DNA from: an uncultured Selenomonadales bacterium
GTDB lineage: Bacteria > Bacillota > Clostridia > Christensenellales > QALW01
DNA length: 64,000 nucleotides
Direction of reading: 5' to 3'
Assembly (NCBI GenBank): GCA_905200615.1
Contig: CAJKLB010000001.1
Location: 49,875-113,874 of the forward strand
Shown: positions 35,777 to 43,118 of the stretch, piece after piece
Position numbering within the stretch: position 1 is the first letter of the stretch
How the letters are laid out: each line of letters opens with the position of its first letter
Made by a program: the position numbers and the translations under genes
The notes under the pieces: model-generated
What the model was told of the DNA's origin: nothing
Seen by the model: only the letters and a program-made list of their open reading frames with translations
Database searches by the model: none

Positions 35777-35794
35777 TGCGGCGGTAACGCCGCA
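35777..35794 (+). terminator. GNAA-type hairpin terminator, copy 2
   Basis: TGCGGCG, loop GTAA, CGCCGCA, followed by TTTTA, 46 nt after the DUF2304 stop. A 10-bp direct repeat CGAATCCGTA at 35733-35742 and 35946-35955 brackets this region, but no family core was seen between them. Confidence 0.75.
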
Positions 35795-35965
35795 TTTTAT
35801 TTTTCCGTCAAGACGAGCTGTTTATCATCAAAAGCCAGGTGTTTTTTAGGCGGCGGCAACGGGGAAGAAACGCGGATAAAAAATCCTTTTTTGAACCGGA
35901 GGTGTTTTCAACGAAAAGTTCATTGTTTCCAAACGCCCGCAAAGCCGAATCCGTATAAAAAGCAC

Positions 35966-35995
35966 TTGCAAAGTGCATAATAAATATGGTATAAT
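35966..35995 (+). promoter_or_regulatory. Promoter of DUF134-NifX fusion gene
   Basis: TTGCAA at 35966-35971, an 18-nt spacer, and TATAAT at 35990-35995. Confidence 0.82.
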
Positions 35996-36024
35996 CGACA
36001 TATGACGGAAACGGAGTGAAAAAT

Positions 36025-36807
36025 ATGCCCAGACCGCAGCGTCAGAGAAGGGTTTGCCGCGAACCCGATTACGCGTGCTTTTTACCCGAGGGAACCATAC
36101 CGAAACAGCAGGTTTTGCTTTCGGTAGATGAATTTGAGGTTATTCGCTTGGTGGATTTAGAAAAGAAAACGCATGAGGAAGCGGCAAAACAAATGAACAT
36201 CTCCCGTACTACGGTAACAGAGGTATATCAAAGCGCGCGGTACAAGCTGGCGGACAGCCTTGTAAACGGAAAAAAGCTTATGATATCAGGCGGCAATTAT
36301 TGTGTTTGCAACGGATACGCCGAACGGTGCGCGGATATGGCATGCAAAAAAAGAGCAAATTTTAAAGCAGAAACCAATTTTCTGCGGAAAGGAATAAAAA
36401 TCATGAGAATAGCCATTCCCTATGAAAACGAACAGATTTTTCAACATTTTGGTCATACCGAAACCTTTAAGTTCTATGACGCCGAAAACGGCAAAGTCAA
36501 TTCCACACAAATTGTGGGAACAAACGGAAACGGCCATGGCGCCCTGGCGGAATTTCTAAAAGAAAACCGGGTAGACGTTCTGATTTGCGGAGGAATCGGC
36601 GGCGGCGCCAAAACAGCGCTGGCTCAGGCGGGAATTACGCTTTTCGGCGGGGTAAAAGGCCGTGCGGATCAAGCGGCCGAAGCCTTTCTTGAAGGAACGC
36701 TGCAATACGATCCCGACGCGCATTGCCAGCATCATGACGCACAGAATGAAGCGCATTCCTGCGGACACGGTCATTCCTGCAAGGAACATCATTGCGGGGG
36801 CCATTAA
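36025..36807 (+). CDS. DUF134 helix-turn-helix fused to NifX/NifB-type domain with His/Cys tail
   Basis: A 260-residue fusion. Residues 1-95 are a DUF134 DNA-binding domain (MPRPQRQRRVC start, VDEFEVIRLVDL, and helix-turn-helix THEEAAKQMNISRTTVTEVY). Residues about 125-230 are a dinitrogenase iron-molybdenum cofactor-binding domain (MRIAIPYENEQIFQHFGH, HFGHTETF, and ICGGIGGGAKTAL). The last 30 residues are rich in His and Cys (HSCGHGHSCKEHH), consistent with metal binding. Such domains are usually encoded separately; the fusion suggests one metal- or Fe-S-cluster-responsive protein. The ATG at 36025 follows GGAGTG and gives the family N-terminus. Confidence 0.88.
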   Translation: MPRPQRQRRVCREPDYACFLPEGTIPKQQVLLSVDEFEVIRLVDLEKKTHEEAAKQMNISRTTVTEVYQSARYKLADSLVNGKKLMISGGNYCVCNGYAERCADMACKKRANFKAETNFLRKGIKIMRIAIPYENEQIFQHFGHTETFKFYDAENGKVNSTQIVGTNGNGHGALAEFLKENRVDVLICGGIGGGAKTALAQAGITLFGGVKGRADQAAEAFLEGTLQYDPDAHCQHHDAQNEAHSCGHGHSCKEHHCGGH

Positions 36808-36832
36808 ATTTTGTTCCTTGCCAAAAAAAGAC

Positions 36833-37106
36833 AGACGGAAAATTCTTTTGAAAAATTCTTATCAGTCTGTCAAAATCCTGTTGGCAAATGGATAAAAAAT
36901 TTTTATATATCGCGGGGGAGCGGTTACTCTCCGGGAAACGGCTCATTGGCACAATGCCTCTGCCGCGGTCTTTTTGGCAAGATTTTCTCCTTTAAAAAGG
37001 GCAGACCCAGTTTTATCCGATACTCCTAAAAAAGCGGAGAAAACCTTTTTACGCGTTTTGCCGTATGACTTTTCAAACACTCTGAGACGGAAAAATTTTT
37101 TTGAAA
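36833..37106 (+). repeat. Intergenic repeat family 1, copy D, with flanking duplication
   Basis: A 231-nt body (36854-37084) sits between two near copies of AGACGGAAAATTCTTTTGAAA (36833-36853 and 37085-37106). The second copy belongs to a terminator-like hairpin, GACGGAAA pairing with TTTCCGTC and followed by a T-run. The core AAAAAATTTTTA is at 36894-36905, GCAAGATTTTCTCC at about 36977-36990, and the 3' block GCCGTATGACTTTT at 37060-37073, ending in CACTCTGA. Reading frames are broken. Confidence 0.82.
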
Positions 37107-37282
37107 TTTCCGTCTTTTGTTTTTATAACAGGATATATGAAAGGTATAAAAGATACTTGTTTTAAAAGAAGAATAGATTGTTTTACAACACTCTGCTCCG
37201 ATGGCCGAAAACCTGATTTTTCACGGCGGCAACGCTGTATTTTTTACCGGCAGGCGTATGCAAAACACCTTATAAAAAAAAC
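37107..37282. other. Non-coding spacer between repeat copies D and E
   Basis: No gene is visible. It contains a degenerate hairpin at about 37223-37238 (ACGGCG, GCAA, CGCTGT) like the recurring terminator. Confidence 0.5.
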
Positions 37283-37547
37283 CGCATAATAAGCGGTTTC
37301 AATCTACGGAACAACTTTTTTGCCAATAGGTGCAAAAAATTTTTACGCATCGGGAGCAAGAGTTGCCTACCGATAAACGATTCCACCGGAACGCTTTACA
37401 CCCCTCCCGCGCTCTTTTAGGTAAGATTTCTCCCGTTTCGGAAAACGCGCTTACCCCGCCTTTTTTTGAGAAAGACAGATAAAAACGGTAACAATTTTTG
37501 TGCCGTATGACTTTTTTGACACTCTGAACTCGCATAATAAGCGGTTT
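37283..37547 (+). repeat. Intergenic repeat family 1, copy E, with 17-bp flanking duplication
   Basis: A 231-nt body (37300-37530) lies between two exact copies of CGCATAATAAGCGGTTT (37283-37299 and 37531-37547). The first copy completes a terminator-like hairpin AAACCGC-ATAATAA-GCGGTTT. The core AAAAAATTTTTA is at 37334-37345, GTAAGATTTCTCC at about 37421-37433, and the 3' block GCCGTATGACTTTT at 37502-37515, then CACTCTGA. Body length equals that of copy D. Confidence 0.85.
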
Positions 37548-37640
37548 TTCAAGAACCCCAAAAAGCATTGAGGATAGAGAGTTCCTTTTATTAAAGCGAT
37601 ACCATAGAGTATCCGTTTTTCCGCAAGCGGGATCCCGCCT
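37543..37640 (-). repeat. Second, shorter repeat shared with 26870-26950
   Basis: GGTTTTTCAAG, then a GGATAGAG block, aligns with 26872 onward (GGTTTTTCAAG, then GGATAGAG), with short gaps between the blocks. It is immediately 3' of copy E's second flanking repeat. Non-coding. Confidence 0.5.
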
Positions 37641-37662
37641 TTTACGGCAGGAAGAGAAGAAT

Positions 37663-38766
37663 CTAATGTTTTAAAAAAGTATTCAGGATACAATCCGCGG
37701 GATTATGGCAAAATTCCCTTTCCATTGCTTTTGACTGCGCCATTAGCCGTTCTTTATCAAGCAGGAGACTGACACAATCCTGTGCCAGCCGATCAAAGGA
37801 ATCAGACGCCGCGGCCATACCGTGAGAGAGAAAAAAGCTTTTATTATAAGCTTCGCAGCCGGAAACGGCGTCAACAAAAAACATGGGCAGTCTTTTGGCG
37901 GCAGCTTCCGTTACGCTTAAGCCTCCGGGTTTGGTCAGGTACAAATCGGCGCTGTCCATCAATTGGGGAATCTTGTCGGTATACCCTAACACACGCATAT
38001 TTGTTTTTTCGGCTTTTTCCAGCTTCTTTTTCAAGCGTTCGTTGGTACCGCACACCACAGTGAGAACTGCTTCACGAGGAAGAATTTTGGTCAACTGTAG
38101 CGCCAATGTTTCGATCGGCCCGCAACCCATGCTTCCGCACATCATCAGGATATGGCGAGCGTCAGGATCAATGCCGAAATTTCTTTTTGCCGCGGCTTTG
38201 TTTTTGTGTTCAAAAAACACGCTTTTCACAGGAATACCGCTGGCAACCAGTTTTTCTTCCGGCACACCGCAGGCGGTAAATTCCTGTTTGAGGGAAGCGT
38301 GCGGGATAAAATACAGGTCCATCCGGCTGTCACCTACACTGGGACTGCAAGTATAATCGGTAGCAACAAAGCCGGTTTTTATGTTTTGGGGATAGCGCCG
38401 CAGCATTTCGGTGAGCATGATGGCCGAAAAGGCGTGTACGCATATAACATCGGTATAGCCGCCCTCTTGAATATATCGGTTCAGTTTATTAACGCCGTGG
38501 CCGAAAAAGTTGTAAGCCATGGATTCATCGCTAAAAACAGAAGGGTGTTTTTCGGCATACTCATACCCTTGATCAAAAAGAACCGGCGCATGGCGGTAAA
38601 TTCTTGTATGCCAGGAGCTGATAAACCGGGACATTTTTTTCGATAAAAACGCGAGCGAATCCGCCGCGGTGCATTCATAACCGTTTTCAGTAAATTTTTC
38701 CGATATCGAGCCTGCGGTGGAGTTATGTCCTTGCCCCGTATTGCAGGTGAGTATCAGTAATTTCAT
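37663..38766 (-). CDS. MGDG-synthase/UgtP-like diacylglycerol glycosyltransferase
   Basis: A 367-residue GT28-type enzyme, probably transferring glucose or galactose from a UDP-sugar to diacylglycerol to make a glycolipid anchor or membrane glycolipid. The N-terminal acceptor domain begins with LILTCNTGQGHNSTA, followed by VHAFSAIMLTE and VATDYTCSPSVG. The C-terminal nucleotide-sugar domain has MCGSMGCGP, VVCGTNERLKKKL, ADLYLTKPGGLSVTEA. The ATG at 38766 has AAAGGAGTGA upstream; an earlier start at 38820 would lie in the promoter region. It is monocistronic by its own promoter. Confidence 0.9.
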   Translation of the reverse strand: MKLLILTCNTGQGHNSTAGSISEKFTENGYECTAADSLAFLSKKMSRFISSWHTRIYRHAPVLFDQGYEYAEKHPSVFSDESMAYNFFGHGVNKLNRYIQEGGYTDVICVHAFSAIMLTEMLRRYPQNIKTGFVATDYTCSPSVGDSRMDLYFIPHASLKQEFTACGVPEEKLVASGIPVKSVFFEHKNKAAAKRNFGIDPDARHILMMCGSMGCGPIETLALQLTKILPREAVLTVVCGTNERLKKKLEKAEKTNMRVLGYTDKIPQLMDSADLYLTKPGGLSVTEAAAKRLPMFFVDAVSGCEAYNKSFFLSHGMAAASDSFDRLAQDCVSLLLDKERLMAQSKAMEREFCHNPADCILNTFLKH

Positions 38767-38803
38767 GAAGTCACTCCTTTTAGCCTCAAATTTTTCTGTC
38801 AAT

Positions 38804-38831
38804 ATTATAGCGGGAATCAAATGTCTGTCAA
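38804..38831 (-). promoter_or_regulatory. Promoter of diacylglycerol glycosyltransferase gene
   Basis: On the minus strand TTGACA (38831-38826), a 16-nt spacer, and TATAAT (38809-38804). ATTGACAGA recurs just downstream of the -10 as a direct repeat. Confidence 0.85.
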
Positions 38832-39245
38832 TACGAACGCGCTAAAAATATGGTGCTTTTTTCCGTATTGAAAAAATTTTTTATAAAAACAATTTTCCGA
38901 GCCGAAACGACAGATTTGGCCGCAAAATCCCGTATATAAAAATGATATTTTTCTGATTGCTTTTTCAATATGTTTTCTGATCCGCTGGTATTATAACATA
39001 ACAAAAATATACTGTAAAGAGCGCGGAAAATTAAAGTGTCAGGAAACATTCTATAAAATACGAAAAAAAATGTATAATGTTAAGGGAAAAGTATGGATTA
39101 GAAGCTCCGTTTTTAAATAAAGATATCCCGTGAAAAACAAATTCCGCAAAAAAACAGCTTCTCCGCGTCCCCGATACTTTTCTTTCTTTAAAAAATATGA
39201 TACACTTTACAAGTACTTGCTCAAATTTTACGAAAGGAGCCTGCC
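38832..39245. other. Intergenic region upstream of mutY
   Basis: A/T-rich DNA with no gene. A TATAAT at about 39073-39078 lacks a good -35, and no operator was recognised. The mutY ribosome binding site AAGGAG is at its end. Confidence 0.5.
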
Positions 39246-40337
39246 TTGAAACCTAACGATACCCTTTTACAAAACGCCGCGAAGCGGATTATTGCTTGGT
39301 ATAAAATAAACAAAAGGCCTCTGCCCTGGCGGGAAGACTGCACGCCGTACCACGTATGGATCTCTGAGATCATGCTTCAGCAAACGCGCATTGAAACCGT
39401 AATTCCTTACTACCTTCGGTTTTTAGAATCGTTTCCCACACTCCGGTCGCTTGCCTTTGCCGAAGAAGAAAAGCTGATGAAACTGTGGCAGGGGTTGGGA
39501 TATTACAGCCGAGCGAGAAATCTGAAAAAAGCCGCGGAACAGATCGTTTCCTCTTATGGGGGAGACTTTCCGCGGAAAGCGAAAGACCTTTGCCGTCTGC
39601 CGGGAATCGGCAGCTATACCGCCGGAGCGATTGCGTCGATTGCCTTCGGAGAACCGGAACCGGCCGTTGACGGAAATGTGCTGCGTGTATTGACGCGCCT
39701 GAGCGCTTGCAAAGACGATATTTCACAGGGAAAAACAAAGAACGCTTTTACCGAATCTCTGCGCGGCGTTTATCCTGCCGGAGAAGACGCCGCCGCGCTG
39801 ACCCAAGGATTGATGGAGCTGGGGGAGGTAATTTGTATTCCCAACGGAATGCCCAAATGCGAAATTTGTCCACTGAAACCTCTTTGCCTGGCACATCAAA
39901 ACAATACAGTTAACCGGTATCCGGTCAAAGCGGAAAAAAAGCAGCGAAAGACAGAAACGTACACGGTTCTTCTGCTTTGCTGCGGGCAAAAATATGCGCT
40001 CCGCCGCCGTCCGGAAAAGGGACTTCTGGCAGGGCTATGGGAATTTGTGAATCTTTCGGGGCATTTGAATAAAACGCAAGTTACGGATTTTGTGCAGCAG
40101 AAATCAAAGGTTCTTTCTTGTGTTTTCTGCGGGGAATCAAAGCATATTTTCACGCATGTGCAATGGCATATGTACGGGTTTATCGTTGAATGCACGGATG
40201 AAATTTCCGGTTTTGTTTGGGAAACCGCCGAAGAAATTCAACAAAAATATGCCGTTCCTTCCGCTTTTCGTTTTTATTTGGAAATTCTTCAAAATCATTG
40301 CCCTACGGCAAATCCGCATAGAGAAACATCAGAATAA
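39246..40337 (+). CDS. mutY: A/G-specific adenine DNA glycosylase MutY
   Basis: Removes adenine mispaired with 8-oxoguanine. The 363-residue protein has the glycosylase core with the catalytic Glu in SEIMLQQTRIE, the helix-hairpin-helix LPGIGSYTAGAIASIAFG, the catalytic Asp in AVDGNVLRVLTRL and a four-cysteine 4Fe-4S motif ending CEICPLKPLC. A C-terminal NUDIX-like 8-oxoG-recognition domain is present from about residue 230. The start is TTG at 39246, 6 nt after AAGGAG; the nearest in-frame Met is beyond the catalytic motif. Convergent with the toxin gene. Confidence 0.96.
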   Translation: MKPNDTLLQNAAKRIIAWYKINKRPLPWREDCTPYHVWISEIMLQQTRIETVIPYYLRFLESFPTLRSLAFAEEEKLMKLWQGLGYYSRARNLKKAAEQIVSSYGGDFPRKAKDLCRLPGIGSYTAGAIASIAFGEPEPAVDGNVLRVLTRLSACKDDISQGKTKNAFTESLRGVYPAGEDAAALTQGLMELGEVICIPNGMPKCEICPLKPLCLAHQNNTVNRYPVKAEKKQRKTETYTVLLLCCGQKYALRRRPEKGLLAGLWEFVNLSGHLNKTQVTDFVQQKSKVLSCVFCGESKHIFTHVQWHMYGFIVECTDEISGFVWETAEEIQQKYAVPSAFRFYLEILQNHCPTANPHRETSE

Positions 40338-40469
40338 AAGCGTTATATTTTGCAATGTCCATGCCGTTATCAAGGTAGAGAGCACAGCGCGGATAAATTT
40401 TTCCAAACCGTATTCTTTTGCTTGGAAGCAAGCGCTGTTTTTTAAGATGATTTTGCTCCTATAAAAACA

Positions 40470-40512
40470 AAAAGGGGGCTCCGATGAAACCCGGAGCATC
40501 CCCTTTTATTTT
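40470..40512. terminator. Bidirectional terminator between mutY and ndoA
   Basis: AAAAGGGGGCTCCG at 40470-40483 pairs with CGGAGCATCCCCTTTT at 40492-40507, with A and T runs on both sides. Confidence 0.9.
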
Positions 40513-40548
40513 TTCGCCGAACCGGCAATAAGGCCGGACGCGCAGCAT

Positions 40549-40896
40549 CTAAAATTCCGTAAAGCCAAGACTTACCCGCAGGCCTTCTTCCACTCGGTTC
40601 ATGGCCGGCATATTTAAGCCGCCGAGCTTTTCTTTCAGCCTTCTTTTATCAATGGTTCGTATCTGCTCAAGCAAAATAACCGAATCTTTCGGAAGGCCGT
40701 GCTTTTCGCCTTCAAGCTCTATATGCGTAGGCAGCTTCGCTTTATCTATTTTTGAGGTAATAGCCGCTACGATAATCGTTGGGCTGTACCTGTTGCCTAC
40801 GTCATTCTGTAAAATCAATACAGGCCGTATTCCGCCTTGCTCACTGCCAACTACCGGCGACAGATCGGCGTAATAGATTTCGCCCCTTTTTATCAA
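40549..40896 (-). CDS. ndoA: EndoA/MazF family endoribonuclease toxin
   Basis: A 115-residue PemK/MazF toxin, the Bacillus NdoA (EndoA) type, a sequence-specific mRNA interferase. The N-terminus IKRGEIYYADLSPVVGSEQGGIRPVLILQND carries the conserved Arg/Gly pattern around RGEIYYADL and the GGIRPVLI strand. The rest (VAAITSKI and EQIRTIDKRRL) also matches. It follows the EndoAI-like antitoxin gene on the minus strand, forming the usual antitoxin-toxin pair. Confidence 0.95.
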   Translation of the reverse strand: MIKRGEIYYADLSPVVGSEQGGIRPVLILQNDVGNRYSPTIIVAAITSKIDKAKLPTHIELEGEKHGLPKDSVILLEQIRTIDKRRLKEKLGGLNMPAMNRVEEGLRVSLGFTEF

Positions 40897-40957
40897 TTTG
40901 TTTCACCCTCCCTGACAGCCTGCCCCATGGCAGGCAAAAGTACTGCCGGCCGCCGTG

Positions 40958-41185
40958 TTAAAAATCACAATCCTCTTTCAGCACGGGTCCGCATAAAAAA
41001 AGATTGAGCTTTGCCATTGCGCGGTAACCTTTTTTGAGCAGTACTTTCATTTTTATTTTATGATTTTTATTAAAAAATTGTTTCAGCGCTTGATTCACTA
41101 CTCGATCGGTTCCTTTATATTTTGCAAGCTTTTTCAGCGCTTTATAATTTTTTTTGCTGATACGGGCAATAATTTTTACCGTCAT
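40958..41185 (-). CDS. ndoAI: EndoAI-like ribbon-helix-helix antitoxin
   Basis: A 75-residue basic protein. The N-terminal strand-helix-helix (VKIIARISKKNYKALKKLAKYKGTDRVVNQALKQFF) resembles a ribbon-helix-helix DNA-binding domain. The C-terminal LLKKGYRAMAKLNLFLC matches the toxin-binding LMRRGYMEMAKINL stretch I recall from Bacillus subtilis EndoAI. It lies 61 nt upstream of the toxin gene and would repress its own operon and neutralise the toxin. It is shorter than the Bacillus protein by about 20 residues. Confidence 0.85.
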   Translation of the reverse strand: MTVKIIARISKKNYKALKKLAKYKGTDRVVNQALKQFFNKNHKIKMKVLLKKGYRAMAKLNLFLCGPVLKEDCDF

Positions 41186-41391
41186 TTTTTCTCTCCTTTC
41201 TATTATGTTTTATTTAGTGTTGGTTCATTCAACGAATTTCATTTGCTGTATTTTTTGTTTTTCCTGCAAATATTTTATAAAAATCGCGCCTTGTTCCGCT
41301 TTTTTGTTCAGACAAGCAATATTTTACCTTTCCTTATTTTGTATATTTCATATTTTTATGAAAATAATTTAAAATGTTAGTCTTAAAAGTG

Positions 41392-41420
41392 TTGACAAAT
41401 ATGAATTTACGTAATATAAT
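41392..41420 (+). promoter_or_regulatory. Sigma-A promoter of heat-shock operon
   Basis: A perfect TTGACA at 41392-41397 and a perfect TATAAT at 41415-41420 are separated by 17 nt. The CIRCE operator is 10 nt downstream. Confidence 0.95.
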
Positions 41421-41430
41421 GAAATAAAAA

Positions 41431-41457
41431 TTAGCACTCAACGCAAACGAGTGCTAA
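41431..41457. promoter_or_regulatory. CIRCE operator for HrcA
   Basis: TTAGCACTC, a 9-nt spacer, then GAGTGCTAA: an exact consensus CIRCE element. HrcA, encoded next, binds it to repress the operon. Confidence 0.98.
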
Positions 41458-41482
41458 CAAAAAAGGTGAAGGCTGATTTTTC

Positions 41483-42526
41483 ATGGATGAATTAAGCGAA
41501 CGGCAAAAACAAATATTGCAGGCGATTATAGAAGATTATATTTCAAACGCTATCCCTGTAGGCTCTCGCACAATATCCAAAAGCTTTGCGCTTTCATCGG
41601 CAACCATCCGCAATGAAATGAGTGATTTGGAAGATCTGGGGTATTTGGAGCAGCCGCATGCCTCGGCCGGAAGAATTCCCAGTGAAAAGGCGTATCGTTT
41701 TTATGTAGATAATTTGATGCATCTTTCCAAGCTTTCGTTGCCGGAGATTGACTATATAAAAGAGTATTACGATAAACGCATTGATGAAACCGGCGCGGTG
41801 CTCTCGGACGCGGCAAGGGTCATTTCCGACCTTACGCAGTATGTTTCCATTGTAACGCCGCCCAAAGCAACGGAAGTCAACGTAAGCAGTATTCAGCTGA
41901 TGCCTGTTAATTCGTTTACCGCCATGGTGGTATTGCTAACCGATACCGGTATGGTGCAGAACACGCCTATTACGCTTCCCCGCGCGATGACGCAGGAAGA
42001 GCTGGAGAGTATGTCCCGGTTGCTGAATAAGATGTTCGCGGGAAAAAGCGTGAATGAAATTCATCCCGGCGCGCAGTTCATGATGGAAAATGAGATTGCC
42101 GATCAAAAGCAGCTGTTTGATACCATTTGCGCGGTACTGGAGGCCAGACTCGGCCGCGTGCAGAGCCGTGTGATGATCGACGGCGCCAGTAAGGTATTGG
42201 CCCATCAGGAATTTACCGATTTGGAAAAGGCGCGCGAATTTTTAAAGCTTTTGGAGGAAAAACAAAAGCTGGGGGAGATTGTAAACGAAGACGATTCCCG
42301 CATCACCGTACGTATCGGTCATGAAACGGGCTTGGGCGACATAAGCATAGTAACGGCTACTTATTCTGCGGGCAATAAGACCTTAGGAAAAATAGGGGTT
42401 ATCGGTCCCACCAGAATGCAGTATGACAAAGTTCTTTCCGTCCTTGATCAGATGGGAAAAACGCTCAGCAAGGTTTTTACCGAAACCACAGCATTGGAGG
42501 AGAAGACAGATGAAAGAGAAAAATGA
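41483..42526 (+). CDS. hrcA: Heat-inducible repressor HrcA
   Basis: The 347-residue repressor of class I heat-shock genes. The N-terminal winged helix contains LSERQKQILQAIIEDYI and SSATIRNEMSDLEDLGYL, followed by an inserted dimerisation region and the GAF-like core ending in the conserved IGVIGPTRMQYDKVLSVLD. It is controlled by the CIRCE element just upstream. It overlaps the grpE start by 17 nt, so they are coupled. Confidence 0.97.
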   Translation: MDELSERQKQILQAIIEDYISNAIPVGSRTISKSFALSSATIRNEMSDLEDLGYLEQPHASAGRIPSEKAYRFYVDNLMHLSKLSLPEIDYIKEYYDKRIDETGAVLSDAARVISDLTQYVSIVTPPKATEVNVSSIQLMPVNSFTAMVVLLTDTGMVQNTPITLPRAMTQEELESMSRLLNKMFAGKSVNEIHPGAQFMMENEIADQKQLFDTICAVLEARLGRVQSRVMIDGASKVLAHQEFTDLEKAREFLKLLEEKQKLGEIVNEDDSRITVRIGHETGLGDISIVTATYSAGNKTLGKIGVIGPTRMQYDKVLSVLDQMGKTLSKVFTETTALEEKTDEREK

Positions 42527-43082
42527 AAATATAAAGGAAAATACAAACGAGCCGACAGAAGACCTTCCGCAGCAGGAGGTTGAAGATACCCAGGAAAACA
42601 CCGCGGAAGCGGACTATGTTCAGCCGGAGGAGAAAGAACAAGAAGAAGCGCCCAGCAAGGAAGCGGAATATCTGCTGCTTGCCCAGCGCATACAGGCAGA
42701 TTTTGATAACTACCGAAAGCGGAACGCTTCCCTGCGCGCCGATGCTATGGCCGACGGCAAAGTAGAGGTTGTAAAAACCTTTTTGCCGGTGATGGATAAT
42801 TTAGAGCGCGCGCTGGTAACCGAACGTGAAAACGGTACCGAAGGTACACTGATGGAAGGACTGGAGTTGGTGCTGAAGCAAATGATGCAGGCACTGAAGG
42901 ATTTGGGCGTTGAAGAGATCGACGCGCTGGGAAATCCGTTTGATCCTACCTGCCATAACGCCGTGATGCAGGTTCCCTGTTCAGAGGGGCAAAAGCCGGG
43001 CACCGTGGCGGCCGTATTGGTTAAGGGGTATAAGATCGGTGAAAAAATTATTCGCTATTCAATGGTTCAGGTAACCATTTGA
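42510..43082 (+). CDS. grpE: Nucleotide-exchange factor GrpE
   Basis: A 190-residue cofactor of DnaK that promotes ADP release. An acidic, disordered N-terminus (about residues 1-50) precedes a coiled coil and the beta-wing domain, ending PGTVAAVLVKGYKIGEKIIRYSMVQV. The ATG at 42510 follows GGAGGAG and gives the usual length; it overlaps the hrcA end. DnaK follows 36 nt downstream. Confidence 0.96.
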   Translation: MKEKNENIKENTNEPTEDLPQQEVEDTQENTAEADYVQPEEKEQEEAPSKEAEYLLLAQRIQADFDNYRKRNASLRADAMADGKVEVVKTFLPVMDNLERALVTERENGTEGTLMEGLELVLKQMMQALKDLGVEEIDALGNPFDPTCHNAVMQVPCSEGQKPGTVAAVLVKGYKIGEKIIRYSMVQVTI

Positions 43083-43118
43083 TAATATTTATTGATTTTT
43101 TTCAGGAGGATATAGATT

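Noticed and set aside
35733..35955. CGAATCCGTA direct repeat as another element copy
   Set aside because: Only 10 bp and no family core between the copies; could be chance.
37299..37568. Minus-strand frame across repeat copy E
   Set aside because: The same repeat in copies D and F has stops in every frame, so coding is unlikely.
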